Shown here one piece after another: positions 1 to 6,321 of a DNA stretch of 10,084 nucleotides. The translations under genes were made by a program, and so were the position numbers. Every line of letters starts with the position of its first letter. Position 1 is the first letter of the stretch. The notes under the pieces were generated by a model. It was not told the origin of the DNA. It made no database searches and saw nothing but the letters and a program-made list of their open reading frames with translations. Source of the stretch: Planctomycetota bacterium (GTDB taxonomy: Bacteria > Planctomycetota > Planctomycetia > Planctomycetales > Planctomycetaceae); assembly GCA_026692825.1 (NCBI GenBank), contig JAPLOC010000537.1, forward strand, positions 1-10,084. The letters run 5' to 3'.

Positions 1-437
1 CTTGGCGGGCGCTGGGAACCCGCGCGGGGCGGGAAGTTGTGGGGGAGTATTAACAACGGCTCGCTTGGAGGATAAGAACCTGTTCAGGCACTACTCCGCA
101 ATTTCCAGCGGTTTTCTGGTCCGGATCGCGTAGTTCCCTTGTGGACAAACCGGAAAGTTGAGGTCGCATGTCCATCCTGCCCGCCGGCAGATGGACTTCG
201 GGAGAAAGAAAAGCGGGGATTCATCCCCGGCAATCCAAATCTGGAGTGCCTCTGATGAATCGGAGCTTTTCGTTCGTACGCCATCGGCAATAGGGTCAGC
301 TCGATTGTCGCGCCGGGGGCGTTCCGCGTAAAAGGAGATCTCCCACGTTGTGCCCGAGGCTGGATGAGATTGACTCGTTGGGTTGAACTGTCCTCGGCTA
401 CCCCGCGCCAAGCAACATTCCTCCCTTCGCCAGCCGT
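1..437. other. Intergenic region without a supportable gene
   Basis: All six frames contain early stops or only reading frames that run antisense into the aldo/keto reductase and have arginine/serine-rich, low-complexity translations typical of shadows. One forward frame is open from the left edge and stops with TAA at 51-53. It could be the last 16 codons of an upstream gene but is too short to judge. Two perfect short palindromes are visible: CCCGCGCGGG at 19-28, and CGGGGAT-TC-ATCCCCG at 214-229. Neither is followed by a T-run, so I do not call a terminator. The promoter of the aldo/keto reductase gene should lie here, but I see no convincing -35/-10 pair. Confidence 0.6.
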
Positions 438-1412
438 ATGACCCCGACCGACCTGCGTCCCCTTGGTAAGACCGCCATCCGAGTGACCGGCATCGCAATG
501 GGTTGCTGGCCGATTGCGGGGGTCTCCAGTCTGGGAGTCACCGAAGCCGACAGTTTGCGAACACTGGAACAAGCGGTCGATTCGGGAATCAATTTTTTCG
601 ACACCGCCTACTGTTACGGGTACGACGGAGAAAGCGAAAGATTGATCGGCCGGGCCTTGGGGAACCGTCGAGACCAGATTGTGATCGCGACGAAGGGGGG
701 GATTCATTGGGAGAACCGAAAACAGGCCCGAGACGCGTCGGCGGCGACGCTCAAACTTGAGTGTGACGAAAGCCTGAGCCGGCTGGGAACCGATCATGTC
801 GACCTGCTCTATCTGCACGCCCCCGACCCGCAGATTCCCCTGGCCGAGTCCGCCGGTGCCCTCAACGATCTCCTCGATGCGGGAAAAACCCGTAGCGTGG
901 GGCTTTCGAATGCCTCGGTCGCACAGCTCGCCGAATTCGCGGCGATCTGTCCGCTGTCGGCGTTTCAGCCGCACTACAACATGCTGCAACGGGAGATTGA
1001 ACAGGCGCAATTGCCCTGGTGCGTCGAAAACAGTGTTTCGGTGATTGTCTACTGGCCACTGCTCAAGGGACTGCTCGCCGGCAAATTGTCCCGCGACCAC
1101 GTCTTCGACGATCGCGACGGTCGCAAGAAGTACCCGATGTTTCAGGGATCCGAGTGGTTGCGCAATCTGGATTTTGTGGAGGAATTACGAGAAATCGCCA
1201 CACGAGCGGGGCGGACTGTGGCGGAACTGGTGTTGAACTGGACGATTCATCAGCCAGGAATCTGTTCCGCATTGTGCGGAGCGAAGCGTCCGGAACAGAT
1301 TCAGGAGAACGCGCGAGGAATGGGTTGGCGGTTGTCGGCAGACCAGATCGACCAGATCGCCGCCGCTCTGATTCGCCGGGGGGCTTCGGTGTCGCGCGGA
1401 GCGGTGACCTGA
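438..1412 (+). CDS. Aldo/keto reductase family oxidoreductase
   Basis: This 324-residue protein should be a cytoplasmic NAD(P)H-dependent carbonyl reductase with a TIM-barrel fold. The family signatures occur in the right order. The N-terminal LGKTAIRVT strand leads to the INFFDTAYCYG motif, which supplies catalytic Asp55 and Tyr60. IVIATKGG supplies Lys86 and LLYLHAPDP supplies His127, completing the tetrad. A SVGLSN segment lies near 153-158. Near the C terminus, GAKRPEQIQEN (281-291) matches the cofactor-phosphate binding loop. The length is normal for the family. The ATG at 438 is the only start codon between the in-frame stop at 384 and the first conserved residues; no Shine-Dalgarno sequence precedes it. 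The gene ends one base before the methyltransferase start, so the two are probably co-transcribed. The substrate cannot be read from the sequence. Confidence 0.93.
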   Translation: MTPTDLRPLGKTAIRVTGIAMGCWPIAGVSSLGVTEADSLRTLEQAVDSGINFFDTAYCYGYDGESERLIGRALGNRRDQIVIATKGGIHWENRKQARDASAATLKLECDESLSRLGTDHVDLLYLHAPDPQIPLAESAGALNDLLDAGKTRSVGLSNASVAQLAEFAAICPLSAFQPHYNMLQREIEQAQLPWCVENSVSVIVYWPLLKGLLAGKLSRDHVFDDRDGRKKYPMFQGSEWLRNLDFVEELREIATRAGRTVAELVLNWTIHQPGICSALCGAKRPEQIQENARGMGWRLSADQIDQIAAALIRRGASVSRGAVT

Positions 1413-1413
1413 C

Positions 1414-2193
1414 ATGGTTGAGCGCTCGCGTCGCGGAAAGGGAAAACAAAAGCTGCTGGGGAGCCATCAGCGCTCGTGGTTGTGGGGGCGCAACCTGGTG
1501 CAGGAAACGCTGCGCGCGGGTCGCTGGCCGATCCATGAACTCCTGCTCGCCGATGATCTGCCAGCGGACCTGAAGGCGAGTGTTCTTGCGGAAGCGGTTG
1601 AGCGGCGGCTGGCGGTGCGGATGGAAAACCGAGATGTTCTTGCGCGTCTGGCGCATACGTCGGAACATCAGGGATTCCTGGCGAAGATGGGGGAGTTTCC
1701 GTATACGACGGTGGACCAACTCCTGGCTTCCGCCGGCCCTGATCCGCTGCTCTTAGTACTGGACGCGATCCAGGATCCGTACAACTTCGGCGCGATGCTG
1801 AGATCGGCGCGGGCGTTTGGGGTGGATGGGGTGATCATCGGTGGTTCGCGGCAGGTACCAGTCACCAGCATGGTAGCCCGTAGCTCGGCGGGTGTGATCA
1901 ATCGCGTGAAGATCGCACGGGTCGATGACCTCGCCACGTCAGTCGAGTCGTTGCGCGAGCGTTCGATTCGCGTACTGGGAGCGGCCGGCACGGGAACGAC
2001 GTCACTGGCGCAGTCAGATCTTCGCGGCCCAACGGCGATTCTCATTGGGAATGAAGGGGTGGGCGTGTCGCGGGAGCTGCTCGCCCTGTGCGACGGCACG
2101 GTCTCGATCCCGCTGGATTGCGAGGTCGAGTCGTTGAACGCCGCCGCTGCCGCCGCCGTGTTTTTTTACGAGGCGCGTCGCCAGCGCAGATAA
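1414..2193 (+). CDS. rlmB: TrmH/SpoU-family RNA 2'-O-methyltransferase, RlmB type
   Basis: This 259-residue SPOUT methyltransferase would transfer a methyl group from S-adenosylmethionine to a ribose 2'-OH in RNA. The characterised RlmB modifies a guanosine in 23S rRNA. A basic N-terminal leader (1-20) precedes an L30e-like substrate-binding domain (about 22-97, starting WGRNLVQETLRAG and ending near the HQG motif at 85-87). The knotted catalytic domain carries motif 1, LDAIQDPYNFGAMLRSARAFG (116-136, Asn124 and Arg130). Motif 2 is IGNEGVGVSR (211-220) and motif 3 is VESLNAAAAAAVFFYE (238-253). The order and spacing fit RlmB better than TrmL. The ATG lies one base after the upstream stop, and a weak GGAG at 1398-1401 lies inside the upstream gene, suggesting translational coupling. 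The exact target nucleotide is an inference; another rRNA or tRNA site is possible. Confidence 0.9.
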   Translation: MVERSRRGKGKQKLLGSHQRSWLWGRNLVQETLRAGRWPIHELLLADDLPADLKASVLAEAVERRLAVRMENRDVLARLAHTSEHQGFLAKMGEFPYTTVDQLLASAGPDPLLLVLDAIQDPYNFGAMLRSARAFGVDGVIIGGSRQVPVTSMVARSSAGVINRVKIARVDDLATSVESLRERSIRVLGAAGTGTTSLAQSDLRGPTAILIGNEGVGVSRELLALCDGTVSIPLDCEVESLNAAAAAAVFFYEARRQRR

Positions 2194-2272
2194 CGATTTG
2201 GGCAGGCCAATTGGAATTCGGGCGATGCTCGCTGCAATCGACGGTATCCACGAGTTCGCGTCGTCATGTTGC

Positions 2273-3667
2273 CTATGTGGAACTCTCACAACGCTGGCGT
2301 ATTTCTGAAAAACCCTGATCGACCAGCAGCTCGCCGTCACGAAACACCACCTGCAACGTGTCGGAGCGCGGGTCACTGACAGGGACGGTGGCCAGTCGAC
2401 TACCTGCCGGAGAGTCATCCCAGACCAGTTTCAGTCTCCCCGCTTTCGACTTCTTGCCCTGGTCGGTCACCGGCTGCTTGAACACGTCGCGCTCTTCGTT
2501 GTCCACTGTCACCGACGAACATTTGAAGGCGAATCGCTGGGTATCGCGGTTGAGTTTTTGCAGCAATCCCCCTCCCGAACCAAACGCGATATTGTCAGCC
2601 GACCAGCCAGCGAGGGCGACGGCGTTCAAAATGCGTTCGAGCATCGGAAAATCGACTCCATCCCCCTGAATCACCCGCACTTTGGGATGCAGGACGCGGT
2701 AGCCTTTGGCATTCGTCGTAAAGCCAAACTTCTCTCCCAGGATGTCGAGAACCTTGACTACGACGGTCGGCGGGTCGCCCGAGTCGGGGCGGACGACCAA
2801 CACACCATCACGAGCGAGGACCGCCTCTTTAAGTACTCCGCCCCAGATTTCAGCGCAGCAGTGGAAGATGTCGTAGCTGTCGCTGACGGTGGCGACGAGA
2901 CCGGTCGGGTATTGCGTCAGCATATTCCGACAGGCGTCGACTTCCCCCGCGCGGCCCCACGAAGTGATCGTGCTGTGTTCGGCGGCGGGAATCGAAAAGC
3001 CGGCGATCGCTTCGCCATAGAACCGTTTCGCGAGCAGCAGGGCGGCGACATTGTCGGTCCCCAGAAAATTCACGAGGTGTGCCGCCCCACCGATCGCCGC
3101 CTGTTCGGGACAGGTGACGCCGCGAAAACCGAAATCGTGGAGCTTGAACCCAACGAGTGATTCGTCCCCGGTCCGTGCCAGATAGCGGAGCAGAACCTGC
3201 TTCATCGCGCGGCTTTGCGTCGCGACAGTCGACGGATACCACACCTGGACCAGCAGCGTCTCGAGGTAGTTCGTCAACCAGTAGACCCGGTCGTCAGTGT
3301 TTTCGACGGTCATCAACACATTGGATTCATTGACCACCGTCCCTTCGGGTGCCGCCTTGATTTCGAGGGGGAGCCGCCCGCCGTGGGTGCGCAGGATGTA
3401 CTCCCAGCCAGCCCGATTGAAGACATCGCCGCCGAAATGCAACTTGAACAGTTCGTCGGCGTCATCAATTTTCGCCTGAGTGACAACCGAACCCGCCAAA
3501 TACTGCTTAAGCCAGTATTGCAGCCCGAAAAACGTGGTCTGGGAATGAACGCTTCCGGACCTCGATTCGAAGTAGGAATAGACCCTGCGGGTGCCGGGGG
3601 GATATTGCTTGAAGTGACTGACTTTGTAGCTGTCGGTGAGACAGCAGATGTTGTTGATCCAATCCAT
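2273..3667 (-). CDS. nadV: Nicotinamide phosphoribosyltransferase (NAMPT/NadV)
   Basis: This protein would make nicotinamide mononucleotide from nicotinamide and PRPP, the first step of the two-step nicotinamide salvage route to NAD. The sequence parallels animal NAMPT along its full length. It has TDSYKVSHFKQYPPGT near the N terminus, then FFGLQYWLKQYL, ENTDDRVYWLTNYLE and WYPSTVATQSR. In numbering from the chosen start, KLHDFGFRG gives Asp178, AEHSTIT gives the catalytic-type His231, and VRPDSGDP gives Arg293 and Asp295. RVIQGDGVD and IAFGSGGGLLQKLNRD follow. I chose the ATG at 3665-3667 (464 residues) because it places ten residues before TDSYK, as the family expects. An in-frame ATG at 3710-3712 would add 15 non-conserved residues. 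No Shine-Dalgarno is evident for either. It is convergent with rlmB across a 79-base gap. No NMN adenylyltransferase partner lies in the window. Confidence 0.95.
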   Translation of the reverse strand: MDWINNICCLTDSYKVSHFKQYPPGTRRVYSYFESRSGSVHSQTTFFGLQYWLKQYLAGSVVTQAKIDDADELFKLHFGGDVFNRAGWEYILRTHGGRLPLEIKAAPEGTVVNESNVLMTVENTDDRVYWLTNYLETLLVQVWYPSTVATQSRAMKQVLLRYLARTGDESLVGFKLHDFGFRGVTCPEQAAIGGAAHLVNFLGTDNVAALLLAKRFYGEAIAGFSIPAAEHSTITSWGRAGEVDACRNMLTQYPTGLVATVSDSYDIFHCCAEIWGGVLKEAVLARDGVLVVRPDSGDPPTVVVKVLDILGEKFGFTTNAKGYRVLHPKVRVIQGDGVDFPMLERILNAVALAGWSADNIAFGSGGGLLQKLNRDTQRFAFKCSSVTVDNEERDVFKQPVTDQGKKSKAGRLKLVWDDSPAGSRLATVPVSDPRSDTLQVVFRDGELLVDQGFSEIRQRCESST

Positions 3668-3744
3668 CGTGTGAGATCCGGAACGATGCGTCGGGAAAAG
3701 GTGCCAATTCATCCCATCATGTTACCCGGGGTTTCGCAACCCAA

Positions 3745-3818
3745 GCCGCCTGCGGCGTCGTCGCGACATGTGGCGGACGGCGTTCCTACGACGCAGCGGT
3801 CTGGACGCCTTCGGCAGA
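3745..3818. repeat. Hairpin repeat, copy A
   Basis: This is the first copy of a duplicated GC-rich element. Its core, 3755-3808, matches copy B (3943-3997) at 51 of 55 aligned columns, with one single-base gap and three substitutions. The core begins and ends a potential hairpin with exact 7-base arms, GCGTCGT at 3755-3761 and ACGACGC at 3788-3794. An 8-base self-complementary stretch, GTCGCGAC, lies at 3760-3767. Similarity continues weakly 10 bases beyond the core. On the left side the 10-mer GCCGCCTGCG (3745-3754) is shared with copy B but directly abuts the core here. The form suggests an interspersed REP-like element; its genome-wide copy number cannot be judged from this window. Confidence 0.8.
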
Positions 3819-3909
3819 GTTGAGTGGAGACAGATTGAATCGCCGCATCGGAATCACCTGCTCATCCGACGTTGAAGTCAAACAACGGGTCACGCTTACC
3901 GACCTAACC

Positions 3910-4007
3910 GCCGCCTGCGCCGTCGGGCGCGACGCCGCAGGAGCGTCGTCGCGACAATGTGGCGGACATCGTTCCTACGACGCCGCGGTCTGGACGCGTT
4001 CTGCAGA
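3910..4007. repeat. Hairpin repeat, copy B (longer form)
   Basis: This is the second copy, in the same orientation as copy A and about 188 bases away. The core is at 3943-3997, with arms GCGTCGT at 3943-3949 and ACGACGC at 3977-3983. Unlike copy A, 23 extra bases (3920-3942) sit between the shared 10-mer GCCGCCTGCG (3910-3919) and the core. They create a second small hairpin, CCTGCG at 3914-3919 against CGCAGG at 3936-3941. Copy A therefore looks like a deletion derivative of B, or B an expanded form of A. The element ends 45 bases downstream of the stop codon of the tolC-like gene, where a 3' end hairpin would be transcribed. Confidence 0.8.
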
Positions 4008-4052
4008 TCAAAGTCTGCGTCGACCCCGGCGATCACTTCTGTGGGCAAGCAC

Positions 4053-6116
4053 TTACCGCCGTGCATCGCTCGCAGGAGCGGGGGGCACGGTGGGAGAGAT
4101 CGCTTCCACCGGGGAGACGAACGCCGGGAGCGCGGGGCCGGGGCCAAACCGCTGCGGGGCCGGACCTTCGCTGACGATTTGGGCGGGTGCCAACGCGTCG
4201 ACCGCGTGGTCGGAAGCAGGTCGGCTCAGACGGATTCGCACCAGAGCGTCGTTGTACGCCTTGTTGGGCCAGGCCGACTCCGCCAAGGCGACACCGTTGT
4301 ATTCGAGCAGCGACCCCTTCTCGAAGTGAACGTTTTTCACCGCCAATTCGTATTCAACCAGCGACTTGAAGAACTGTGTTTCCGACTCGGCGAGACGGCG
4401 CTGTGCCTCCAGTTCGAGCATCAGGGTCTGTAGCGCCTTCGACTCATCCTCGTCCCGGCGGCTTTGCGCCTGCACTGCGTCCAGGTAAAGCTGGGCCGCC
4501 TTGCGACGGCTGTAATTGGTCTGCATCACCGCGTAGGCGCGATCGACGTCGGCGACCGCGTTGCTCAATTCCAAGACAACGTTTCGCTCTTGCTCCGCCA
4601 GCAGCGCCCGTTCGCGGGCGACCAGGAGTTCGGCGTTTCGCACTGTCACGTGTCCTTTTCGAAGTCCGAGCGGGACCGAGAATTCCATCCCGAGTTGCCA
4701 TTCCTGGAATCCGCCACCCAACAGGTTGCCCCAGGCGTTGTTGAAGATGCCGTTCTCGTTCTGGGTCGACTGATCCATCAGATCTTTGCCGAAGCCGCGC
4801 CAGCGGTACAATCCGATCGCATCCAACCTGGGAAGCAACAGGTTCTTGCTGCCGAGGATCTCCAGTTCATGCCGCTTGATGAGCCACTTCTGACGACGCA
4901 ATTCGGGGCGTCGCGCCAAAGATTCGGCAAGCGACATGCTCCATTCAAATGTGACCGGAGCCATCTGCGGCTCATCAGCAGGTCGAATCAGGCGACCGTC
5001 GCTGATGGGAGCACCAATCATCAAACGGAGCCGACGTTCGGCGACATGCACACCGCCGGTCGCCCGGAAGGTTCCCCCTTGCGCGCCGCTGTTACTGCGG
5101 GTCCCTTCGATCAAACGCCCGGTCAGCGAGTTCTGAACTTCTTCCTGGAAGCGGAAGTACTGCTCACGAACCTGTGCCTCCGATTGGGCGTCTCCCCGTC
5201 CCGCTGTCTTACGTTCGGCGACACTTCGCCACGTTTCGAGAGCCGCGTCGCGGGCCTGGACTTTCGCGTCCAGATCGCGGTAGGCAAAGTACAGATCCCA
5301 ATAGGCGTTCTCGACGTCACTGACGAAATTTCGAACGCCGAGTTCGAAGTCGGCGACACTGACGTCGGTGTTGATTCGTCCCAGTAAGACACCGCTGGGT
5401 AGTCCTGGAATTCCGTTGGGGCCATAAATGCGGTTGTAATCGACGCCCCCCCCTTGCAGCAGCGGCTGTCGGACGACGGTTTCGATGTTGGTGTTCCAGG
5501 TCGAATAGAACAAATTTCCAGGCGAGTTGTTCGCGTCATAAATCGTATTGTTGCGAACCGTGAATTCGGCCCCGGTCGCCGCCCGCTTGCTGATCTGTGT
5601 CTGAAAGATCTGCAGATCCTGTTGCAGGATGCGCGTTCCGCCACCAAGGAACACGTTATTGACCGCTTGGTCGTTTTTCTGGAAGACGGCGCTGCTCGAC
5701 AGCGTGGCGTCGAACTGACTGAGGGCGGCGTCAACCCCGAAGCGGGGATCGGTCTCCGTGATCGCAGGATCACTCGTGGTGCGGGTTGTCAGGGGATTTC
5801 GAAGAACCTGCCCCCCCAGATCGCGCATCACCTTGGCGTTCGCCATCGACATCTGCACCGCTTGTTCGAGCGTCAGATCCCAATAGACCGGTTCCTGGTC
5901 GTCGCTGATCTTCATCGGCTCGGCAGTCGCGGCCAGAAGAAAGGGATCTTCGTTTTCAAAGGTCGGTTCATCGACGTCGATACCCGAAGGAACGGCGACC
6001 GGATGTGATGAGTCGACCGATTGGAACGGCAGCGTCGGACCACCGGATTTGCATCCCGGCAAAGCCATCACAGCCGCCGTCAGCAGACAGATCCAGCGTT
6101 GTGCGGGTCGGACCAT
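4053..6116 (-). CDS. TolC-family outer-membrane efflux lipoprotein
   Basis: This 687-residue protein is probably the outer-membrane channel of a tripartite export system. The start at 6114-6116 is chosen because it begins a clean lipoprotein signal: MVRPAQRW, a hydrophobic stretch, then the lipobox LPGC with Cys22. A linker of about 55 residues precedes the first OEP-type half. That half starts at LTLEQAVQMSMANAKV (81-96) and contains the strand-like VVRQPLLQGGG (214-224) and the helix ENAYWDLYFAYRDLDAK (269-285). The second half starts near SLAESLARRPELR (395-407), continues through FSVPLGLRKGHV (479-490), and has a long helix rich in Glu, Arg and Ala to about 595. LLEYNGVALAE (603-613) is the usual end of the fold. 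A tail of about 70 residues rich in Pro and Ala follows. TolC homologues are typically about 450-500 residues, so this one is long. It is divergent from the adaptor genes. Confidence 0.9.
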   Translation of the reverse strand: MVRPAQRWICLLTAAVMALPGCKSGGPTLPFQSVDSSHPVAVPSGIDVDEPTFENEDPFLLAATAEPMKISDDQEPVYWDLTLEQAVQMSMANAKVMRDLGGQVLRNPLTTRTTSDPAITETDPRFGVDAALSQFDATLSSSAVFQKNDQAVNNVFLGGGTRILQQDLQIFQTQISKRAATGAEFTVRNNTIYDANNSPGNLFYSTWNTNIETVVRQPLLQGGGVDYNRIYGPNGIPGLPSGVLLGRINTDVSVADFELGVRNFVSDVENAYWDLYFAYRDLDAKVQARDAALETWRSVAERKTAGRGDAQSEAQVREQYFRFQEEVQNSLTGRLIEGTRSNSGAQGGTFRATGGVHVAERRLRLMIGAPISDGRLIRPADEPQMAPVTFEWSMSLAESLARRPELRRQKWLIKRHELEILGSKNLLLPRLDAIGLYRWRGFGKDLMDQSTQNENGIFNNAWGNLLGGGFQEWQLGMEFSVPLGLRKGHVTVRNAELLVARERALLAEQERNVVLELSNAVADVDRAYAVMQTNYSRRKAAQLYLDAVQAQSRRDEDESKALQTLMLELEAQRRLAESETQFFKSLVEYELAVKNVHFEKGSLLEYNGVALAESAWPNKAYNDALVRIRLSRPASDHAVDALAPAQIVSEGPAPQRFGPGPALPAFVSPVEAISPTVPPAPASDARR

Positions 6117-6321
6117 GGTGGAGACGGAACCGGGGATGTGGACGGGAATCGAAATACACAGTCTCTCTATCGTCAGAACCGGAAAGCGCGGTACAGTCAG
6201 AATGACCCCGTCACCCGTCAAATCCCATCACATCGGTGCGACTGTCTGCCCAAATTGCCTGAATTGCCAGTGGCAATTCGCGGCCAATTCCCCCCCCACG
6301 TTGGCGACTTGAGTTTACCGG
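6117..6321. promoter_or_regulatory. Divergent promoter region of the efflux locus
   Basis: This 205-base spacer separates the tolC-like gene (minus) from the GAF-HlyD gene (plus) and must contain signals for both unless transcripts start inside genes. On the minus strand a TTGACG at 6216-6221 resembles a sigma-70 -35 box, but no good -10 box follows at 16-18 bases, so I do not assign a promoter. The region contains the palindrome listed separately and a run of eight C at 6290-6297. Neither flanking start codon has a canonical Shine-Dalgarno sequence. Confidence 0.55.
6261..6279. promoter_or_regulatory. Perfect inverted repeat, candidate operator
   Basis: GAATTGCC (6261-6268) and GGCAATTC (6272-6279) are exact reverse complements separated by AGT. 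A further AATTGCC half-site lies immediately to the left at 6253-6259, in the same orientation as the left arm, and a related GGCCAATT lies at 6282-6289. The site is 43 bases before the adaptor gene start and 145 bases before the tolC-like gene start. A dimeric repressor or activator site shared by the divergent genes is a reasonable reading. It could alternatively fold as an 8-bp hairpin in the adaptor mRNA leader. No regulator gene is present nearby. Confidence 0.5.

Larger units (their letters stand above)
3668..4052. other. Spacer between tolC-like gene and nadV, carrying two repeats
   Basis: This 385-base stretch separates two genes that both read on the minus strand. It has no plausible coding sequence: short open frames here are arginine-rich and are explained by GC bias. 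It holds two direct copies of a hairpin-forming repeat, described separately, with about 90 bases of unrelated sequence between them. Any independent nadV promoter must lie here, but I see no convincing -35/-10 pair on the minus strand. The spacer could also contain the 3' end processing or termination signal for the upstream tolC-like transcript. No T-rich tract follows the hairpins on the minus strand. Confidence 0.6.

Noticed and set aside
84..1100. Long minus-strand open frame of over 300 codons
   Set aside because: It lies antisense to the well-supported aldo/keto reductase, its translation has no recognisable domain, and it is explained by high GC codon bias.
2161..2167. T7 run near the end of rlmB as a possible frameshift or terminator site
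   Set aside because: It encodes Phe-Phe in conserved motif 3 with the frame intact, and it has no preceding stable GC hairpin.
2194..2272. Possible bidirectional terminator between the convergent rlmB and nadV genes
   Set aside because: Only a 4-bp stem (GCGA-TGC-TCGC near 2222-2232) and the palindrome CCAATTGG are present, with no T-rich tract on either strand.
3668..3712. Longer nadV start at 3710-3712
   Set aside because: It adds 15 residues not expected from the family, and neither start has a better ribosome binding site. It cannot be fully excluded.
3745..4007. The two repeats as a minimal CRISPR array
   Set aside because: There are only two copies, they differ in length, the separation is about 130 bases between cores, and there is no cas gene nearby.
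4464..5387. Long plus-strand open frame opposite the tolC-like gene
   Set aside because: The minus-strand frame has a lipobox and both TolC-family halves. The opposite translation matches no family and is a shadow.
6117..6221. Upstream extension of the tolC-like gene to a TTG at 6219-6221
   Set aside because: The ATG at 6114-6116 begins a textbook lipoprotein signal peptide. The upstream extension would bury it behind 35 unrelated residues.
6201..6312. Small forward open frame with a CPNCLNC motif, resembling a mini zinc-binding peptide
   Set aside because: The cysteine pattern arises from the AATTGCC repeats of the palindromic region. There is no ribosome binding site, no second cysteine pair, and the frame lies in a divergent promoter region.
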